From CAYFSS01 sp964345975 (GTDB lineage: Bacteria; Bacillota; Clostridia; Saccharofermentanales; Fastidiosipilaceae), in the NCBI GenBank assembly GCA_964345975.1, contig CAYFSS010000002.1, forward strand, positions 1 to 64,000: DNA of 64,000 bases, written 5' to 3'. Numbering within the stretch: the stretch's first letter is position 1; each line of letters begins with the position of its first letter. Position numbers and translations under genes: made by a program. Shown here piece after piece: positions 61,198-64,000 of this stretch. The notes below the pieces were generated by a model. The model worked only from the letters and a program-made list of their open reading frames with translations, did not search any database and had not been told where the DNA came from.

Positions 61198-63303
61198 ATG
61201 AATCAAAATGCAGCTTATCTCTTTAACCAAGGTGAGAACGTAAGGGCTTATGATCTCTTGGGCTCTTTCCCGCTATCAACCTCTGATGTCGATGGTTGGG
61301 AGTTCAGGGTTTGGGCACCCAACGCACGCCATGTCAGTGTCGTAGGAGACTTTACGGATTGGATACCTAACCAAGTTTATTTGCAGCCCTATGGAACAAC
61401 AGGGATATGGGTCGGTGAAGCACAGCATGCCCGCGAAGCACAATGTTACAAATATGCTATTGAGGATGCATCCGGCAATCTACATTACAAGGCAGATCCT
61501 TATGCCAGAAGACAAGAAACCCGACCGGGAACTGCAAGCATCCTTTATCGTACGCCTGACTTTGAATGGAACGATGCCTCGTTCTTCGAGAATTTACCGG
61601 GAGCACGTGAATCTCAAGCTTTGAATATCTACGAAGTCCATCTCGCAAGTTGGCGACGAGATGAACATGGCAATGAACTGAACTACCGTGATCTGGCAGA
61701 TCAACTTGCTGAACATGCCGTTGAGATGGGCTTCAATGCCATTGAGATCATGCCGGTTACGGAGTACCCGTTAGATGCATCTTGGGGCTATCAAGTGACA
61801 GGTTACTTTGCACCGAGCGGGCGATATGGTAAACCCGAGGACTTCAAATATTTTGTCAACCATCTTCATGAAGCAGGGATACGTGTCATTCTCGACTGGG
61901 TGCCGGCACATTTCCCAAAGGATGCTTTCGGTCTATACCATTTTGACGGGACTCCAACCTATGAATATGCTGATCCTCGCCTAGGTGAACATGCCCACTG
62001 GGGAACGATGGTCTTCGATTACTCCAAGGCAGAGGTCCGTTCATTTCTTCTCTCCAGTGCCTGGTATTGGATTGAGGAGTTTCATATTGACGGTCTTCGG
62101 GTAGATGCCGTGAGCTCAATGATCTATCTCGATTACGGCCGTGATGAATTTGTCGCGAATCGTTACGGTGGCAATGAGAATCTTGAGGCGACAGCTTTCT
62201 TAAAGGATCTAAATCGTCGTGTGCGTGATGAATTCCCCCAATGCATTTTGAGTGCTGAAGAGTCAACAGCCTTCCCGTATTTAACGAAATCGGTTGATGA
62301 TGGTGGTGTTGGCTTTACGCATAAGTGGAATATGGGTTGGATGCATGACACACTCGAATACTTTAGCCATGATTATCCACTCCGGCACCTTGCTCATAAC
62401 AGCATGACCTTCTCCATGACTTATGCTTTCGCAGAGCAGTATATCTTGGCCCTCTCACATGATGAGGTCGTCCATGGGAAGAAGAGTCTAATTGGGCGTA
62501 TGCCGGGAGATCTCTGGCAGCAATTTGCCAGTCTGCGAAATCTCATCGGGTGGCAAATCGGACATCCCGGTGCCAAGCTTCTTTTCATGGGTATGGAATT
62601 TGCTCAGTTTATTGAATGGAGGTTTGCCGAGTCTCTTGAATGGTTCCTCCTAGATTATGAGCAACATCAGAAGTACAAAAACTATGTCAGAGCCTTAAAT
62701 CATCTGTATTTGGAAGAACCTGCCCTCCATGAATTGGATGATCGCTGGGAAGGTTTCCAATGGCAAGTTGTGGATGATACGAAACATGAAGTCTATGCCT
62801 TCTCGCGTCATGGGGACGACCCTAGAGATTGCATCGTCTTTGTTCTTAACATGATCCCACAAGAATTAAAATCTTATCGCTTGCCTGTACCTTATGAGGG
62901 TGAGTATGAGCTCTTGCTGAATAGCGATGAACATCAATGGTTTGGCTCCGATAATTGGGAGCTCAACGGGTATAAACCGGGACTTAAAACGCAAACGACG
63001 TTAGGTGAGTTGAGGAAAATCTATCCGGACGCAATTTCGGCAAATATTATTGAAGACAAACTGAGAAGAACAAAACACGATCTCGAGCAAGCGATATGGA
63101 CGTACTATGAAGCGTATGTGGAAGGGACAGAAAATCCGTTCATGCAGGAGCAGGGTAGCGCACAACGCGGACCACTTCGTTCACATTTCAACACATTCTT
63201 AGAAAACGTCCCCATGCTCATTCAGAAGAACAATCGCCCCTATCTCGAACTTAATCTACCGCCCTTATCAACCCTCGTCTTGAAATATCGTAAGGAGCTG
63301 TAA
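61198..63303 (+). CDS. glgB: 1,4-alpha-glucan branching enzyme
   Basis: GlgB makes the alpha-1,6 branches of glycogen. The 701-residue protein has an N-terminal carbohydrate-binding CBM48 domain (EFRVWAPNARHVSVVGDF), a GH13 barrel with DWVPAHFP, GLRVDAVSSM (nucleophile Asp), AEESTAFP (acid/base Glu) and LSHDEVVHGKKS, and a C-terminal beta domain. It is a complete, active-looking enzyme. ATG 61198 is chosen because GGAGG is eight bases upstream; ATG 61183 overlaps that site. Other glycogen genes are not in the window; malQ is a few kilobases to the left. Confidence 0.96.
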   Translation: MNQNAAYLFNQGENVRAYDLLGSFPLSTSDVDGWEFRVWAPNARHVSVVGDFTDWIPNQVYLQPYGTTGIWVGEAQHAREAQCYKYAIEDASGNLHYKADPYARRQETRPGTASILYRTPDFEWNDASFFENLPGARESQALNIYEVHLASWRRDEHGNELNYRDLADQLAEHAVEMGFNAIEIMPVTEYPLDASWGYQVTGYFAPSGRYGKPEDFKYFVNHLHEAGIRVILDWVPAHFPKDAFGLYHFDGTPTYEYADPRLGEHAHWGTMVFDYSKAEVRSFLLSSAWYWIEEFHIDGLRVDAVSSMIYLDYGRDEFVANRYGGNENLEATAFLKDLNRRVRDEFPQCILSAEESTAFPYLTKSVDDGGVGFTHKWNMGWMHDTLEYFSHDYPLRHLAHNSMTFSMTYAFAEQYILALSHDEVVHGKKSLIGRMPGDLWQQFASLRNLIGWQIGHPGAKLLFMGMEFAQFIEWRFAESLEWFLLDYEQHQKYKNYVRALNHLYLEEPALHELDDRWEGFQWQVVDDTKHEVYAFSRHGDDPRDCIVFVLNMIPQELKSYRLPVPYEGEYELLLNSDEHQWFGSDNWELNGYKPGLKTQTTLGELRKIYPDAISANIIEDKLRRTKHDLEQAIWTYYEAYVEGTENPFMQEQGSAQRGPLRSHFNTFLENVPMLIQKNNRPYLELNLPPLSTLVLKYRKEL

Positions 63304-63328
63304 ACAAGTAAAGAAACCTTAAGCGCAT

Positions 63329-63357
63329 AAAAAGACGCCATCGAAATCCGATGGCGC
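63329..63357 (-). terminator. Terminator of the M16 peptidase gene
   Basis: CGCCATCG pairs with CGATGGCG over a short loop, and on the minus strand the stem is followed by CTTTTTATG. Confidence 0.8.
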
Positions 63358-63387
63358 CTAAAGGTGATTTCTAAAGATTATTCCGGA

Positions 63388-64000
63388 TTAATCATCAAGT
63401 TCGTGAATCCCGTTTTCATTGACGAACTTGATCGATTTGAAGAGCTCTTTAGCTTCTAAGATAGCCTCACGACCTCCAACGACACATCGAACACTTTCTT
63501 GTCCGAAGCCACCCTCAAAAGCTCCTTCGAAGCCTTTGAGATCCCGAACCTTAGTGTCCAGGGCCTCCTGGAGTAAGGTTCTACGGTTCTCTCGGCTGTC
63601 CCCACTTAGTTTAAGTTGCAGCATGATTGCACCTGTTCTACGAGGTGTTAGGGGTGGATCAAAGCCGGCAACGGAACCGATAATCGCGGTGTCCACAGCC
63701 TCCTGATCGAGTTCTACTCCTGCTAAGAAATTCCTAATCCCGGCATAGGCATCAAAGGTTCGGCGAAGATTTGGATCCCGGTAACTGCTAGCCATTACAG
63801 ATCCATTTCTTTGGATCTTTAGACCGGCACCATAAGCTCCTCCAATCGCTCGCACTTGATTATGGAGATAGCCACGGCTAAGGAAATTACGGACCACCAT
63901 ATCACTACCTCGATATGGGTAGACATCGCGATCCAGTTCGAATCGTTCTACGACATATTGAACCTGTGAAGGCACTATCATGCCTTCATTGAGAATACCA
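63388..64000 (-). CDS. M16 (PreP-like) metallopeptidase, C-terminal part, cut by the window edge
   Basis: Only the last 200 or so residues are present; the frame stays open to the window end (reading GILNEGMIVPSQVQYV), so this is the 3' part of a larger gene and the ATG at 63981 is internal. The segments YLHNQVRAIGGAYGAGLK and SSYRDPNLRRTFDAY are typical of the presequence-protease branch of M16, a family of about 970 residues that degrades unfolded peptides. The zinc motif HxxEH lies in the missing N-terminal half, so activity cannot be judged here. Confidence 0.85.
   Translation of the reverse strand, partial: GILNEGMIVPSQVQYVVERFELDRDVYPYRGSDMVVRNFLSRGYLHNQVRAIGGAYGAGLKIQRNGSVMASSYRDPNLRRTFDAYAGIRNFLAGVELDQEAVDTAIIGSVAGFDPPLTPRRTGAIMLQLKLSGDSRENRRTLLQEALDTKVRDLKGFEGAFEGGFGQESVRCVVGGREAILEAKELFKSIKFVNENGIHELDD

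Overview
The window is a stretch of a low-to-moderate GC Gram-positive (Bacillota, Clostridia-like) chromosome made almost wholly of housekeeping genes. Support for this assignment: a Veg homologue just upstream of ispE, a PyrR-controlled pyr operon with a class 1B (PyrK-dependent) dihydroorotate dehydrogenase, a bifunctional Rel, RNase J, AGGAGG-type ribosome binding sites, and frequent GTG/TTG starts. I see no insertion sequence, prophage, CRISPR array or rRNA operon, so it is not an accessory island. I cannot name the species.

Layout. 1-4.4 kb: tRNA-Arg(ACG), then tig, clpP, clpX (protein folding and degradation) and a small PC4/YdbC-like ssDNA-binding gene. 4.4-7 kb: an AraC regulator coupled to a YitT-type membrane protein, then veg. 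7-15.5 kb: ispE, rpmH, rnpA, yidD, yidC, jag, mnmE, mnmG, rsmG and a small unrecognised membrane protein. This is the classic origin-proximal block, but dnaA, dnaN and the par genes are not beside it. 15.5-19.4 kb: tRNA-Ala(CGC), tRNA-Arg(CCT), UDP-galactopyranose mutase, a DJ-1/PfpI protein and a one-chain L-serine dehydratase. 19.4-29 kb: a tightly overlapping pyrimidine operon, pyrR-pyrB-pyrC-pyrF-carB-pyrK-pyrD-pyrE, preceded by a PyrR-binding hairpin and an attenuator; carA is absent. 29-36 kb: a membrane protein with a PP2C-like fold lacking its metal ligands and an extracellular LysM domain, then alaS, a HIT-family hydrolase, rpsU and a D,D-carboxypeptidase with a long cytoplasmic tail. 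36-41 kb: the str operon rpsL-rpsG-fusA-tuf. 41-49 kb: a second AraC regulator, an ABC exporter on the minus strand, a YigZ/IMPACT protein overlapped by a NYN-LOTUS RNA-type protein, a DUF368 lipid-carrier transporter and rel. 49-56 kb: RNase J (minus), a flavin disulfide oxidoreductase, rpsT, an inositol-phosphatase-family protein and malQ. 56-64 kb: a small lysine-tailed protein, infC-rpmI-rplT, a SpoU-type RNA methyltransferase, apt and mgtE on the minus strand, glgB, and the C-terminal part of an M16 (PreP-like) peptidase cut by the window edge.

The genes fall into coherent units: translation and tRNA modification (ribosomal proteins, EF-G, EF-Tu, IF-3, AlaS, MnmE/G, RsmG, tRNAs); membrane protein biogenesis (YidC, YidD, Jag); de novo UMP synthesis; envelope work (Glf, carboxypeptidase, DUF368, LysM protein); and alpha-glucan handling (MalQ, GlgB). 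The points most worth following are the PP2C-like pseudophosphatase fused to LysM, the MnmE whose G4 motif is SKSD and is followed by a low-complexity insert, the divergent PyrE, the ATA start of infC, the overlapping YigZ/NYN-LOTUS pair and the PyrR attenuator.
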